Part shown: piece after piece, positions 1 to 6,864 of the stretch
How the letters are laid out: every line of letters starts with the position of its first letter
Numbering within the stretch: the stretch's first letter is position 1
NCBI RefSeq assembly: GCF_040149665.1
Contig: NZ_JBEFLP010000009.1
Coordinates: 1-36,924 of the forward strand
Source of the DNA: Sulfitobacter sp. HNIBRBA3233
Lineage (GTDB): Bacteria > Pseudomonadota > Alphaproteobacteria > Rhodobacterales > Rhodobacteraceae
DNA: 36,924 nucleotides
Reading direction: 5' to 3'
Notes under the pieces: model-generated
What the model saw: the letters and a program-made list of their open reading frames with translations, nothing else
Database searches by the model: none
Told to the model about the DNA's origin: nothing
Made by a program: the position numbers and the translations under genes

Positions 1-157
1 AGGTCGTTATGATCTCTCATCTGTCTGCTCGCGTTCTTTTGGCTTTTGCAACGAATAACGGGATTTCGCCCTTTGGGCAAAAGCTAATTTCGGGAAATGC
101 CAAAACGGCGGACCTGCAAGAGGGAAAGGCGGATGAATGCGCCCTCTGCACAACGGG

Positions 158-202
158 TTTTGGTGACAGCAAACGCCCGCATTCTGTGCTTTTGGTGACA
201 GC
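158..202 (+). repeat. Iteron-like direct repeats with GGTGACAG core
   Basis: The 13-mer TTTTGGTGACAGC occurs exactly at 158-170 and 190-202, with starts 32 bp apart (about three helical turns). The core GGTGACAG recurs inverted as CTGTCACC at 229-236, and a close variant GGTGACGG lies at about 394-401 just before the rep start. Repeats of this kind are candidate initiator-binding iterons. Confidence 0.6.
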
Positions 203-213
203 CGGGGCCAGAT

Positions 214-238
214 AGGGTGTCACGACTCCTGTCACCCT
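214..238. repeat. 25-bp pseudo-palindrome centred on a GANTC site
   Basis: Ten of twelve positions pair around the central base 226, with outer arms AGGGTG (214-219) and CACCCT (233-238). The centre is GACTC (224-228), which fits GANTC, the recognition sequence of the alphaproteobacterial methylase CcrM. The right arm contains the inverted iteron core CTGTCACC. It may be an initiator dimer or operator site. Confidence 0.5.
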
Positions 239-285
239 TAACCTATTAACCTGGTCTAGAAATCATTTTTGAATTCAAACAACGC

Positions 286-324
286 AATCCCGTATTTTCG
301 GGGGCGTTGACAAAATACGGGATT
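286..324. promoter_or_regulatory. 13-bp inverted repeat upstream of rep, candidate operator
   Basis: The arms AATCCCGTATTTT (286-298) and AAAATACGGGATT (312-324) are perfect complements separated by 13 bases. The spacer and start of the right arm contain the hexamer TTGACA (307-312), which resembles a -35 element, but no good -10 follows at 17 bp. The core ACGGGATTT recurs at 58-66. The position just before rep suggests autoregulation or an initiator site. Confidence 0.5.
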
Positions 325-402
325 TGGGGCTTTGCTTGGGACCAGATGGAATCGGCCCGAAGAGGTCGGCCAGCGAGGCGGCGCAATTGGCAGGGTGACG
401 GC

Positions 403-1113
403 ATGCAGATGGAAACACAACGGCTGACCGGCCCCGAGGCGGGCGGGCTGAAATACGATCTGCTGACCGCGCTGAGCGTTGCCGGGCTCAACGGCTCTCC
501 GACTTTGCAGACCTCCCTGATGCGGCTGATCGCGCTGGTGACCGCCCGCTACAACTGGCGGGCCGATGAATTCAGCGTCGGCCAACGCGACATGGCGCGG
601 ATGTGGTCGGTGAACGAACGCACGGTGAAACGCGAAATGAAGCGGCTGACCGACGCGCGCATCGTGCTGTGCAAACAGCCCGGCGTGCGGGGCAGGGTGG
701 GGTCGTACCGGTTGAACTATGCCCGGATCGCCGAACTGTCCGAGCCGTGCTGGCCGCTTGTCGGTCCCGACTTCGAACGCCGGATGGCCGCGCGCTACCG
801 CAGCGGCGATGTGAAGGTCGTGCAGATGGCCGCCTACACGAAAACGCCCGAGTCAGAGACACATCCGTCCGAGACGGACGGAACCTGGCACGCGGTTCTG
901 AAGGATCTTGAGGGCGACCATGCCGGTCTGGTGAATTCGTGGTTCGGGCGGTTGCGCTTTCTGGGTCTGGCGCGCGGCACACTGTCGATGGAAGCCCCGA
1001 GCGCCTTTGTGCAGCGCTACATCGAAACCCATCACCTGCCGCTTCTGGTGGCCGCGGTCGAGCGGCAAATCGGCCCGGTGACGTCGGTCCGCTTCGAAGG
1101 GGGCACGAAATGA
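403..1113 (+). CDS. DnaA-like plasmid replication initiator
   Basis: This 236-residue protein is a plasmid initiator of the type called DnaA-like replicase in Roseobacter plasmids. The N-terminal half carries a winged-helix stretch (VGQRDMARMWSVNERTVKREMK) fit for origin binding. The C-terminal 70 residues, from WHAVLKDLEGD to the end, resemble DnaA domain I; the AAA+ and DnaA domain IV parts are absent. I chose ATG 403 (GGGTGACGGC upstream); ATG 346 or TTG 307 in the same frame would add 19 or 32 residues, and TTG 307 lies inside the inverted repeat at 286-324. The stop overlaps the selA start as ATGA (1110-1113), implying one transcript and translational coupling. Class assignment is by sequence impression. 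Confidence 0.8.
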   Translation: MQMETQRLTGPEAGGLKYDLLTALSVAGLNGSPTLQTSLMRLIALVTARYNWRADEFSVGQRDMARMWSVNERTVKREMKRLTDARIVLCKQPGVRGRVGSYRLNYARIAELSEPCWPLVGPDFERRMAARYRSGDVKVVQMAAYTKTPESETHPSETDGTWHAVLKDLEGDHAGLVNSWFGRLRFLGLARGTLSMEAPSAFVQRYIETHHLPLLVAAVERQIGPVTSVRFEGGTK

Positions 1114-2492
1114 ACGTCACGCTTCGGGATCTGCCGCAGATACAGTCTCTGATACAGGCGAAAACGCTTGCGGCGCTGGTCGAACGCTACAGCCACGCGG
1201 AGGTGACGGACGCCCTTCGCACGCAGATACAGGGCTTGCGGGACGCGCTGCTGGCGGGCGAACAACCCGATTTGCCCGATTTCACGTCTGGCGCATTCGC
1301 CGCAACAATCGAGGCGACCATCGTGGCCCGGCGGACGCCGCCGTCATCGGGTGTGGTCAATGCCACCGGGATCCTGATCCACACCAATCTGGGGCGCGCG
1401 CGGCTGGCACCCGAAGCGCTGCACGCGGCGGCAGAGGCGGGGGAGGGCGCGCAGGCGCTCGAATTCGATCTGGAGACGGGCAAGCGGGGCGCGCGCGGCG
1501 CCGCGGCAGAGCAACTGGTCTGCCAGCTGACCGGTGCCGAGGCGGCGCTGGTCGTGAACAACTGCGCGGCGGCTGTGCTTCTGGCCCTCACGGCGCTCGC
1601 GCGGGGGCGGTCCGTCATCGCCTCGCGCGGCGAGCTGATCGAGATCGGAGGCTCTTACCGCCTGCCCGATGTGATCGCCCAGAGCGGGGCGCAGCTGCGC
1701 GAGGTGGGGGCCACGAACCGGACGCGCCTGTCTGACTATGTGCAGGCGGTGGACGCGGAAACCGCCGTGCTGCTGAAAAGCCATGCGAGCAATTTCCGGA
1801 TCGTGGGATTCACCGGCGCGCCGACGCGCAGCGAACTGGCCACGCTGGCGCGCGAGCGCGATCTGGTTCTGATGGAGGATCTGGGCAGCGGCATCCTGAT
1901 TGACCTGGCCGCGCAGGGGTTGGGGGACGAACCCGTTGTCGCGGACATCCTGCGCAGCGGTGTCGATCTGGTGATGTTCTCGGGCGACAAGCTGTTGGGT
2001 GGTCCGCAGGCAGGGATCATCGCGGGCCGCGCCGATCTGGTGGCGCGGCTGCGCGCGCATCCGATGTTCCGCGCCTTGCGCAGCGACAAGATGACACTCG
2101 CCGCGTTGGCCGCGACCTTGCGCCTGTATCTGCCGCCACATGATCCGCTGCGCGACGTGCCGGTTCTGGCGATGCTCGCAACACCGGTGGCGGAGCTGCG
2201 CACCCGCGCCGAAGCCATCGTGGCGCAGGTGGAGGGGCCGGTGGAGCTGGAGATCACAGACAGTGCCGCGCAGGTCGGGGCAGGGGCGATGCCGGAACGT
2301 GATCTGCAGAGTGTCGCGATTGCCCTGCGCCGCGAGGGGCAATCGGCGGACGCGCTTGCCGCCGCCCTGCGCGGGGCGCAGACGCCGGTGATCGGGCGCA
2401 TTCACGCGGGCCGTGTCCTGCTGGACATGCGCAGCACCGCGCCGTCGGATACGCCCGCGATCGTCTCGGCGTTGCGCGCGCTCTGCCCATGA
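1110..2492 (+). CDS. selA: L-seryl-tRNA(Sec) selenium transferase
   Basis: SelA converts Ser-tRNA(Sec) to Sec-tRNA(Sec) with selenophosphate, using pyridoxal phosphate. The 460-residue length matches the family. The N-terminal helical part (LPQIQSLIQ) is followed by SSGVVNATGILIHTNLGRA, a conserved SelA segment, and by the PLP-binding lysine in MFSGDKLLGGPQ (K294, aligned with the known E. coli K295). The start ATG 1110 overlaps the rep stop by four bases, and the SelA stop overlaps the selB start in the same way (2489-2492), so rep, selA and selB look translationally coupled. A longer frame from 939 overlaps rep and lacks SelA similarity in its extension. Codon use resembles selB. Confidence 0.96.
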   Translation: MNVTLRDLPQIQSLIQAKTLAALVERYSHAEVTDALRTQIQGLRDALLAGEQPDLPDFTSGAFAATIEATIVARRTPPSSGVVNATGILIHTNLGRARLAPEALHAAAEAGEGAQALEFDLETGKRGARGAAAEQLVCQLTGAEAALVVNNCAAAVLLALTALARGRSVIASRGELIEIGGSYRLPDVIAQSGAQLREVGATNRTRLSDYVQAVDAETAVLLKSHASNFRIVGFTGAPTRSELATLARERDLVLMEDLGSGILIDLAAQGLGDEPVVADILRSGVDLVMFSGDKLLGGPQAGIIAGRADLVARLRAHPMFRALRSDKMTLAALAATLRLYLPPHDPLRDVPVLAMLATPVAELRTRAEAIVAQVEGPVELEITDSAAQVGAGAMPERDLQSVAIALRREGQSADALAAALRGAQTPVIGRIHAGRVLLDMRSTAPSDTPAIVSALRALCP

Positions 2493-4339
2493 CCTGTAGT
2501 GTGGTCGTCATTGGCCACGTCGACCATGGCAAGACCTCCTTGGTTCGTGCGCTCACAGGCCGCGATACCGACCGGCTGGAGGAGGAGCGCAGGCGCGGCC
2601 TGTCGATCGTACCGGGCTTTGCCCATCGCAGCTATGCCGCTGGCGTGGTCGATTTCATCGATGCGCCGGGGCATGCGGATTTCATTCACGCAATGGTGCG
2701 CGGGGCCAGCGGTGCACGGGCGGTCCTGCTGGTTGTCTCCGTGCGCGAGGGGATCGCGGCGCAAACCCGCGAGCATCTGCGCATTGCCGAATTGCTGGGT
2801 CTGTCCGATGGCGTCGTCGCCCTGACCCAATGCGACGGTGTGGACCCCGACCAGATTGCCGCCTGCCGCGACGAGGTTCGTGCTGCCCTCGCGGCAACCG
2901 CCTTTGCCGATGCGCCGGTCCTTGCCTGTTCGGCCAGCGAGGGATCGGGCCTCGACGACATACACGCCGCGATCGGGGCGCTGTCCGCGCGGCCGGTGCG
3001 GGTGGATGCGCCAGGCCACGCGTTTCTGCCCATCGACCGGGTTTTCACCGTGCAGGGCAGGGGGGTCGTGGTGACCGGCACGCTTCTGGGCGGGCCGATT
3101 GCCACCGGCGACAGCCTGCGGATCGTCCCGCAGAACAGGGATGCCACCGCACGCAGCTTGCAAAGCAGGGGAGAGCCGCAGGACCGCGTAGATCCCGGCG
3201 GGCGCGTGGCCGTGAACCTGCGCGGTGTCGATGCCGGGGATCTTGCCGCGGGCGACACGCTGGTTGCCGGTGCGGATATCGCGGCGTCGGATCACTGGGA
3301 TGTGGAGGTCGCGGTGCTGGACGGGGCCACGGGCCTGCGCCACATGCAGCAGCTGCGCGTGCTGATCGGGACTACTGCTGCCGTTGCGCGGCTGCGGCTG
3401 CTGGACAGGCCGTCCGAGGGGCTGCGCCCGGGTGCGCGCGGTCTTGCCCGGTTGCAGTTCGACCGCCCGCAGGTCGCTTTCGCGGGCCAGCGCGCCGTGT
3501 TGCGCCACCTGTCTCCGGCGCAGACCTGCGGCGGGCTGACCGTGCTGGACCCCTCTCCGCCCGATCTCCGGCTGCGCGACCGCGAAGCGGTGCTGGGGGC
3601 CGCTCAGGCGTGTGATCCGGTGCAGATCGCACGGGCGATGGCAGGGCAGGGGCCCGCGCCGCTGACCGATATCGCCAGATTGGCGCGACAGGCGCCCGAC
3701 ACGCTTTGGCCGCTGCTGCGGGGTCATTTCCTGCGGGTCGAACCGGATCTGATCGTGCCGCGCGACGCCCTCGATGCGGGCAAGGCAGGCCTGCTGGCGG
3801 CGCTCGCGGCGGCGCACGCCGAACGCCCGCTGCGCGCCGTGGTGGCGCGGCGGGCGCTCGGCCTCGCGCCGGATATGCTGGCCGTCGTCGAACGGGCCTT
3901 GCAGGAAGACGGTGCCATCCGCGTCGAGGAGGCGGGGCTGGCGCTCTGCACCCACGATCCCATGGCGCAGATGGATGCAGCCGCGCGCGACTGCGCCGAA
4001 CGCATCGAGGCGCATCTGCGCGAGGGCGGCATGTCGCCGCCGGATCTCGGCGCGCTGGACGGGCAAGAGGCGGATATCCTGGACCTGCTGCTGCGGGACG
4101 GTCGCGTGGTGCGGCTGGAAAACGTGGGGCTGGGGCAGTGGATCCTCTTCCACCGCGATGCGCTGGTGGCCGCCGCGCAGGAGTTGCGGCAGGCGTTTCC
4201 TCCGCCCGCAGTCTTTCGCACCGGCGCCGCCCGCGCCGCGCTGTCCACCACCCGCAAGTTCATCGTGCCGGTGCTGGAGCACTTCGACCGCACCGGTATC
4301 ACCCTGCGCGAGGGCGACGCGCGGCGGATGGCCCCTTGA
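2489..4339 (+). CDS. selB: Selenocysteine-specific translation elongation factor
   Basis: SelB delivers Sec-tRNA(Sec) to ribosomes paused at a UGA followed by a SECIS hairpin. The 616-residue protein has the EF-Tu-like GTPase at its start: G1 GHVDHGKT (residues 9-16), the SelB-type switch RRGLSIVPGFA, G3 DAPGH and G4 TQCD (the usual form is TKxD or NKxD). Beta-barrel domains follow (VFTVQGRGVVVTGTLLGG), and the C-terminal 250 residues form the winged-helix array that binds SECIS RNA, ending in REGDARRMAP. Its start ATG overlaps the selA stop. TTGACC at 4336-4341 over the stop codon may belong to the promoter of the next genes. Confidence 0.96.
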   Translation: MTCSVVVIGHVDHGKTSLVRALTGRDTDRLEEERRRGLSIVPGFAHRSYAAGVVDFIDAPGHADFIHAMVRGASGARAVLLVVSVREGIAAQTREHLRIAELLGLSDGVVALTQCDGVDPDQIAACRDEVRAALAATAFADAPVLACSASEGSGLDDIHAAIGALSARPVRVDAPGHAFLPIDRVFTVQGRGVVVTGTLLGGPIATGDSLRIVPQNRDATARSLQSRGEPQDRVDPGGRVAVNLRGVDAGDLAAGDTLVAGADIAASDHWDVEVAVLDGATGLRHMQQLRVLIGTTAAVARLRLLDRPSEGLRPGARGLARLQFDRPQVAFAGQRAVLRHLSPAQTCGGLTVLDPSPPDLRLRDREAVLGAAQACDPVQIARAMAGQGPAPLTDIARLARQAPDTLWPLLRGHFLRVEPDLIVPRDALDAGKAGLLAALAAAHAERPLRAVVARRALGLAPDMLAVVERALQEDGAIRVEEAGLALCTHDPMAQMDAAARDCAERIEAHLREGGMSPPDLGALDGQEADILDLLLRDGRVVRLENVGLGQWILFHRDALVAAAQELRQAFPPPAVFRTGAARAALSTTRKFIVPVLEHFDRTGITLREGDARRMAP

Positions 4340-4355
4340 CCCGCGCCACCCGACG

Positions 4356-4371
4356 CTACACATTTGCGTAG
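4356..4371. promoter_or_regulatory. Candidate operator of the toxin-antitoxin pair
   Basis: The imperfect palindrome CTACACATTTGCGTAG pairs at 12 of 16 positions and lies 24 bases before the antitoxin start. Ribbon-helix-helix antitoxins such as CcdA repress their own promoters by binding such sites. A possible -35 (TTGACC, 4336-4341) lies about 15 bp upstream of TACACA, so the palindrome would cover the -10. The promoter reading is tentative. Confidence 0.45.
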
Positions 4372-4395
4372 ACACTTTGACAGACGGAGCATCCC

Positions 4396-4647
4396 ATGAC
4401 AGCCCTCAACATCCGCGACATCGGTGCCGAACGTAAGGCCGCACTGGAGGCAGAAGCCCGCGCCGAGGGCGTTCCGGTGGCCGAGATCGTGCGCCGCTTC
4501 GTCGACGAGGGCGTGGCCCGCGCCCGCGCCGCCCGCGCGCAGGAGGCATGGGTCGCCTCCGCCCGCGACGCGCTGGCGTTCGAGGCGGACAAGCTCGACA
4601 CCGAAGGGCCGACACTCGCCAGCTTTCGCCACGCCGCCGGCGGGTGA
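4396..4647 (+). CDS. ccdA: CcdA-type antitoxin
   Basis: This 83-residue protein has an N-terminal ribbon-helix-helix-like part (MTALNIRDIGAERKAALEAE, then GVPVAEIVRRFVDEGVARARAA) and a C-terminal tail rich in charged residues (AFEADKLDTEGPTLASF) that in CcdA wraps around the toxin. The family both neutralises CcdB and represses its own promoter. A ribosome-binding sequence CGGAGC precedes the ATG. The last codons overlap the toxin start as GTGA (4644-4647), the usual coupling of antitoxin before toxin. It lies between selB and selC, splitting the Sec genes. Call made from size, fold pattern and partner. Confidence 0.8.
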   Translation: MTALNIRDIGAERKAALEAEARAEGVPVAEIVRRFVDEGVARARAARAQEAWVASARDALAFEADKLDTEGPTLASFRHAAGG

Positions 4648-4943
4648 GCCAGTTCGCCCTCTACCGGCTGCGCGGCGGCGGTGAAATCGTCTGCCGTATC
4701 CAGAGCGATCTTGGGACCGATACCGCCTATATCCTGTCGGCACCGGTCGTCGCGCGCGCGGGCTGGGGGATGCCGGTGCCCCTGCTGCATGTCCCGGTGA
4801 CGGTTGCGGGCGATCCGCACCTCGTTCTGATGACGCAGATGGTTGCGCTGCCCGCGTCGGAACTCGGCACGCCCATCGGCAGCGCCGAGGGCGCGCGCGA
4901 CGATATCATCCGCGCCGTCGATCTTCTGGTGACGGGGTTTTGA
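4644..4943 (+). CDS. ccdB: CcdB-type gyrase-poison toxin
   Basis: The 99-residue product aligns along its length with F-plasmid CcdB: SQFALYRL at the start, IQSDL, the LLHVPVTV strand, LMTQMVALPASELG, and RDDIIRAVDLLVTGF at the end. CcdB poisons DNA gyrase and kills cells that lose the plasmid. The start is GTG 4644, overlapping the antitoxin stop; no earlier start in this frame gives CcdB-like sequence. The F protein ends in Trp-Gly-Ile, needed for killing; here the end is Thr-Gly-Phe, so the Trp is replaced. The toxin may be weaker or may use a different contact. The role as a plasmid stability module is inferred from family and context. Confidence 0.85.
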   Translation: MSQFALYRLRGGGEIVCRIQSDLGTDTAYILSAPVVARAGWGMPVPLLHVPVTVAGDPHLVLMTQMVALPASELGTPIGSAEGARDDIIRAVDLLVTGF

Positions 4944-4985
4944 GGCGTTGCGTTCGCCGCGCGAGGCCTTAGTCTTGCGCCCAAC

Positions 4986-5080
4986 GGAGGTGACTGGAGT
5001 CTGGTGGCTTCCCTGGTCTTCAAAACCACGGACGCGCTCTCGGGGCGCGTGGTGGGTTCGATTCCCATCCATCTCCGCCA
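4986..5080 (+). tRNA. selC: tRNA-Sec (anticodon TCA)
   Basis: The 95-nt gene has all marks of bacterial tRNA-Sec. The acceptor arm GGAGGTG (4986-4992) pairs with CATCTCC (5070-5076), with one G-U pair, followed by discriminator G and encoded CCA (5078-5080). The anticodon loop CTTCAAA (5018-5024) reads TCA at 5020-5022. The long variable arm has a 6-bp stem ACGCGC (5032-5037) with GCGCGT (5045-5050). The T loop is TTCGATT (5057-5063). The length and long arm separate it from all other tRNAs. The top pair of the anticodon stem (5013/5029) appears mismatched. A weak promoter (TTGCGT at 4948, TAGTCT at 4970) may precede it. The next gene starts 27 bases after the CCA. Confidence 0.96.
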
Positions 5081-5107
5081 CCGGAACCGAACGAGGAGAC
5101 AGAACAG

Positions 5108-6697
5108 ATGACCACCCCCCGCCCGAGCTTCTCGCTGACAGGACTGGATGGCCAAAGCCACGCTTTTGACAGCACCGGTCCGGTGCTTGTCTGCTTCGTC
5201 AAGGAAGATTGCGAAACCTGCAACACCGCCGCACCGGTTCTGGCCGGTCTGCACGCCGCCTATGGCGCGGAAATGCCGATGCTCCTCGTGGGGCAGTCGG
5301 GGGCGGAAAACGCCACCTACGCGCAGCGGCACGGGCTGGAAATGCCGGTGCTCGACGATGCCGGCTGCCGGACCTCCTTTGAGTGGGATTTCGAGATCGT
5401 GCCCGCCCTCTACTGGATCGACGCGGAGGGCACCGTCCAGCGCCATTTCGAAGGCTTCGTTCGCGAGGACTGGCAAACGCTGTCTTCCGATCTTGCAGCG
5501 GCAACGGGCCTGCCGGCCGCCGCGATCGACTGGGACGCGCTGCCCGCGTGGCGCCCGGGCTGCGGGTCCAAACACCTCGACCCCGATCTCTACGACAAGT
5601 TGCGGGCAATGGCGGACGGTGACAGGATGCTGGCACGGCGGATCGATATCGCGTCCGTCGACGACGAGGTCGAGTTCATGTTCGATCAGGGCTTCTCCGA
5701 CGGTCTGCCCCTTGTCGCGCCCACGCCCGAACGGGTGTCGCGGATGCTGGCGGGCACGCACCGCGACCCGCAGGATGTGATCGCCACCGTGCCGCCCAAC
5801 ATGGGCCAGGCCACGGTCGAAAAAATCGCGATCAACGCCGTGATGGCCGGCTGCAAACCGGAATACCTGCCGGTCGTCATCGCCGCGGTCGAGGCCGCCT
5901 GCACGGATGAATTCAACATCCACGGTGTCACCGCGACCACGATGGGGGCCGCTCCCGTGGTGATCGTCAACGGTCCGATCCGCAACCGCATCGGGATGAA
6001 CTCGGGCCTCGCGGCGCTCGGCGCCGGCAACCGCGCCAATGCAACCATCGGGCGGGCGCTGCGGCTGGTGGTGCGCAATGTGGGCGGTGCCACGACCGGC
6101 GGGGTCGAACGCTCGGCCCTCGGCAACCCGATGAAATACACCATGTGTTTCGCCGAGGCCGAGGAACGCTCGCCATGGCCGCCTCTGCATGTCGAACGCG
6201 GCTTCGATGCCGAGGATTCGGTTGTCACGGTGATCGCGATGACGGGCGGACCGGTGCACATCGTCGACCAGACATCGCGCGCGCCCGACCAGATCGCGGG
6301 ATCGCTCGGGCAGGGGCTCGAGGGGCTCTACCTGCCCAAGATGCACAACCTGCCCATCGACGCGCTGCTGGTGGTCTGCCCCGAACACCTCAACACGCTG
6401 ATGCGCGACGGCGACTATTCCAAGGAGCGGCTGCGCGAGCGGATCCAGCAGGTCACCTCCCGCCCGCTGAGCGAGATGGTCGCCGACGACGACTCCGGCG
6501 CGGGCATCGCCCAGGAAATGGCCGCCCGGATGGGGGCGGAAGAACTCGCGCAGCTGGCACCGAAATTTGCCGGTCACGAATACATCCACATCGTTGTGGC
6601 CGGCGGGGAGGCGGGCAAGTTTTCCTCCGCCTTCCACGGCTGGGCCACGGGGGAGGTCGGCTCGGTCGCCGTCTCGCGCAAGATCGACCTCGGCTAG
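5108..6697 (+). CDS. Thioredoxin-fold protein with large uncharacterised C-terminal domain
   Basis: The 529-residue protein begins with a thioredoxin/AhpC-like domain (about 1-135): FSLTGLDGQSHAF, the redox motif CETC (C35, C38), and IVPALYWIDAEG with the cis-proline. From about 165 to the end is a domain I cannot name, with motifs GFSDGLPLVAPTPERV, VPPNMGQATVEKIAINAVMAGC, MGAAPVVIVNGP and IHIVVAGGEAGKFSSAF. No signal peptide is visible, so it is probably cytoplasmic. A CGSK tetrad (C152-K155) joins the two parts. GAGGAGA precedes ATG 5108. It sits between selC and the UGSC selenoprotein gene, which suggests a partner or reductant role; that is inference. Confidence 0.75.
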   Translation: MTTPRPSFSLTGLDGQSHAFDSTGPVLVCFVKEDCETCNTAAPVLAGLHAAYGAEMPMLLVGQSGAENATYAQRHGLEMPVLDDAGCRTSFEWDFEIVPALYWIDAEGTVQRHFEGFVREDWQTLSSDLAAATGLPAAAIDWDALPAWRPGCGSKHLDPDLYDKLRAMADGDRMLARRIDIASVDDEVEFMFDQGFSDGLPLVAPTPERVSRMLAGTHRDPQDVIATVPPNMGQATVEKIAINAVMAGCKPEYLPVVIAAVEAACTDEFNIHGVTATTMGAAPVVIVNGPIRNRIGMNSGLAALGAGNRANATIGRALRLVVRNVGGATTGGVERSALGNPMKYTMCFAEAEERSPWPPLHVERGFDAEDSVVTVIAMTGGPVHIVDQTSRAPDQIAGSLGQGLEGLYLPKMHNLPIDALLVVCPEHLNTLMRDGDYSKERLRERIQQVTSRPLSEMVADDDSGAGIAQEMAARMGAEELAQLAPKFAGHEYIHIVVAGGEAGKFSSAFHGWATGEVGSVAVSRKIDLG

Positions 6698-6702
6698 GCG
6701 AC

Positions 6703-6733
6703 GGGGCAGGGGGCGCGCGCCGTCCCCTGTCTC
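6703..6733 (+). terminator. Possible terminator after the thioredoxin-fold gene
   Basis: GGGGCAGGGG (6703-6712) can pair with CCCCTGTCTC (6724-6733) with a few G-U pairs around an 11-base GC-rich loop, starting 5 bases after the stop codon. CATTTTGCC follows rather than a clean T run, so it may be a weak terminator. Confidence 0.4.
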
Positions 6734-6864
6734 CATTTTGCCTTTAAACTCAATCCCGCACTCTCAGCCTGCGCATGCTTTGGTGTTACCCGCCACGGGC
6801 TCCAACGCGGTGCTTGCGCGCAGGGCATACCGCGCCGTAAGCTGGGGGTGAAAGGAGGAAGAAT

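Larger units (their letters stand above)
1..402. other. oriV: Putative plasmid replication origin and rep/par control region
   Basis: No convincing gene lies here; the short open frames at 9-235 on both strands have no recognisable protein character. The stretch holds 13-bp direct repeats (158-170 and 190-202), a pseudo-palindrome at 214-238, a 13-bp inverted repeat at 286-298/312-324 and a further copy of its core ACGGGATTT at 58-66. It precedes the initiator gene, and parA starts at the other end of the window reading away, so in a circle it would be the rep-par intergenic region. Iteron-type origins next to the initiator are usual for plasmids. I saw no canonical DnaA box. Confidence 0.65.

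Noticed and set aside
9..235. Short open frames on both strands at the left end
   Set aside because: They overlap the iterons and palindrome of the likely origin, lack ribosome sites and show no protein character.
2402..4375. 657-residue open frame on the - strand opposite selB
   Set aside because: It is a shadow of selB in GC-rich sequence; the product is rich in Arg, Gln and His and has no family motifs.
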